DNA of 29,947 bases from Candidatus Gastranaerophilales bacterium (lineage in GTDB: Bacteria > Cyanobacteriota > Vampirovibrionia > Gastranaerophilales > Gastranaerophilaceae): contig CAAGGG010000029.1 in NCBI GenBank assembly GCA_900769355.1, forward strand, positions 1 to 29,947, read 5' to 3'. The notes under the pieces were generated by a model. That model had not been told where the DNA came from. It was given only the letters and a program-made list of their open reading frames with translations, and searched no databases. Below are positions 29,582 to 29,947 of the stretch, in pieces. Positions within the stretch are counted from its first letter, which is position 1. Every line of letters begins with the position of its first letter. The position numbers and the translations under genes were made by a program.

Positions 29582-29947
29582 GTGTTTAAAGATTTAAGAA
29601 GAGCTCTCGGGGGGGGGGAAGCGTATAGAATCCTCGCCCCAACGTGGAGAGGAAGCAATCGTTAGCGAGCGATTAGCGAGTGTTACGAGTGCAGGTGAGG
29701 AGGATTTAGATGCCAAGAGACAAAAAAGCGAAGATACAGAGTCTGTTACGGGAAAAATATATTGTCACGCATTTCTCTCCCTAGGAGAGGTGGTTTCTGC
29801 TATTTTTGAAAATAGTTGCAATACACACCACAATGAACAACAACCGCTATCTATCGTCATTCCGAGCGACAGCGATGGAATCCAGTCTATTAATAATCAA
29901 ATAAAATTACAAGGAGAAACTATGAACAATTTAACCGAAACGGTCTA
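29582..29947 (+). CDS. G-run locus 4: probable pilin pre-sequence, out of frame and cut by window end
   Basis: GTG 29582 after GAGAGGAAAATTA reads VFKDLRRAL into ten G, then leaves the useful frame and stops at TAG 29663. With nine (or twelve) G the frame is open from 29619 to the window end without a stop. It contains family A repeat (ESSPQRGEEAIV), LDAKRQKSEDTESVT matching LDAKSQRCIEAKSV of locus 3, and LSIVIPSDSDGIQ from family B. Then comes MNNLTETV at ATG 29923, preceded by AAGGAG as in the 2616 gene. The prepilin signal would lie beyond the window. Calling it a pilin rests on this homology to loci 1-3. ATG 29923 could give a shorter, tract-independent product. Confidence 0.6.
29609..29618 (+). 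repeat. homopolymer tract of ten G in locus 4
   Basis: Ten G after nine codons from GTG 29582. Nine or twelve would open the downstream frame; ten and eleven meet stops. Confidence 0.93.
29629..29702 (+). repeat. dispersed repeat, family A, copy in locus 4
   Basis: AATCCTCGCCCCAACGTGGAGAGG to GCAGGTGAGGAG, nearly the same as 431-505 and 1997-2070, at the same distance from the G run. Confidence 0.85.
29851..29887 (+). repeat. dispersed repeat, family B, copy in locus 4
   Basis: CTATCGTCATTCCGAGCGAC followed by AGCGATGGAATCCAG; matches 2548-2582 and the inverted copy at 7105-7139. Open in the locus 4 frame. Confidence 0.8.

Overview
This AT-rich window most resembles an uncultured gut member of Candidatus Gastranaerophilales (Melainabacteria/Vampirovibrionia). 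That placement is inferred, not searched. It rests on several prepilin-type proteins sharing an N-terminus close to FTLAEVLITLGIIGVVAA, on diderm genes (kdsA, lpxK, an MCE/MlaD protein) beside ordinary housekeeping genes, and on several proteins I could not assign to a family. The standard code fits all genes.

Layout. 1-255: the end of a membrane pyrophosphatase (hppA). 320-3437: two loci in which a promoter, a short coding start and a run of ten G lie upstream of a type IV pilin-like gene, with tmk between them. 3499-6080: kdsA, a metallo-beta-lactamase hydrolase and pheS on the minus strand. 6120-7353: a third pilin gene with a C run after its start. 7412-9818: a minus-strand operon of an unusual zinc-ribbon/Asn-Gln-Gly-Tyr-rich protein, rimM and trmD. 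9972-11406: an XRE regulator and two unrecognised small genes. 11408-13906: dnaA, ruvA, dtd. 13973-15026: a conventional pilin gene and a small HTH-like gene. 15071-17412: tRNA-CAT, a sugar nucleotidyltransferase, and a rearranged tRNA-Lys region with one intact copy, one damaged copy and one 3' remnant. 17413-20357: an accessory stretch with a putative membrane-anchored ADP-ribosyltransferase, ending at a tRNA-Tyr/Thr/Thr cluster with a duplicated tRNA 3' end. 20462-28957: a DMT-family protein, a possible His/Cys hydrolase, an MCE protein, lpxK, mutS2, a GltA-type oxidoreductase and a secreted protein. 29047-29947: a small unknown gene and a fourth homopolymer locus cut by the window end.

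Main observation. Four times, a well-formed promoter and ribosome-binding site lead into a start codon, then within about 8-10 codons a run of nine or ten G (or C). In every case the present run length puts the start out of frame with a long downstream open frame. Changing the run by one base (11, 11, 8 and 9 respectively) would join them. At loci 1 and 3 this gives a prepilin with a 59- or 173-residue pre-sequence ahead of the prepilin peptidase site. The pre-sequences are partly translated dispersed repeats. This looks like slipped-strand phase variation of pilins, with all four loci OFF in this assembly.

Second themes are the ADP-ribosyltransferase near two disturbed tRNA loci, and the low-complexity zinc-ribbon protein ahead of rimM-trmD. 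The remaining genes are routine housekeeping: lipid A/Kdo synthesis, lipid transport, tRNA charging and modification, replication initiation and recombination.
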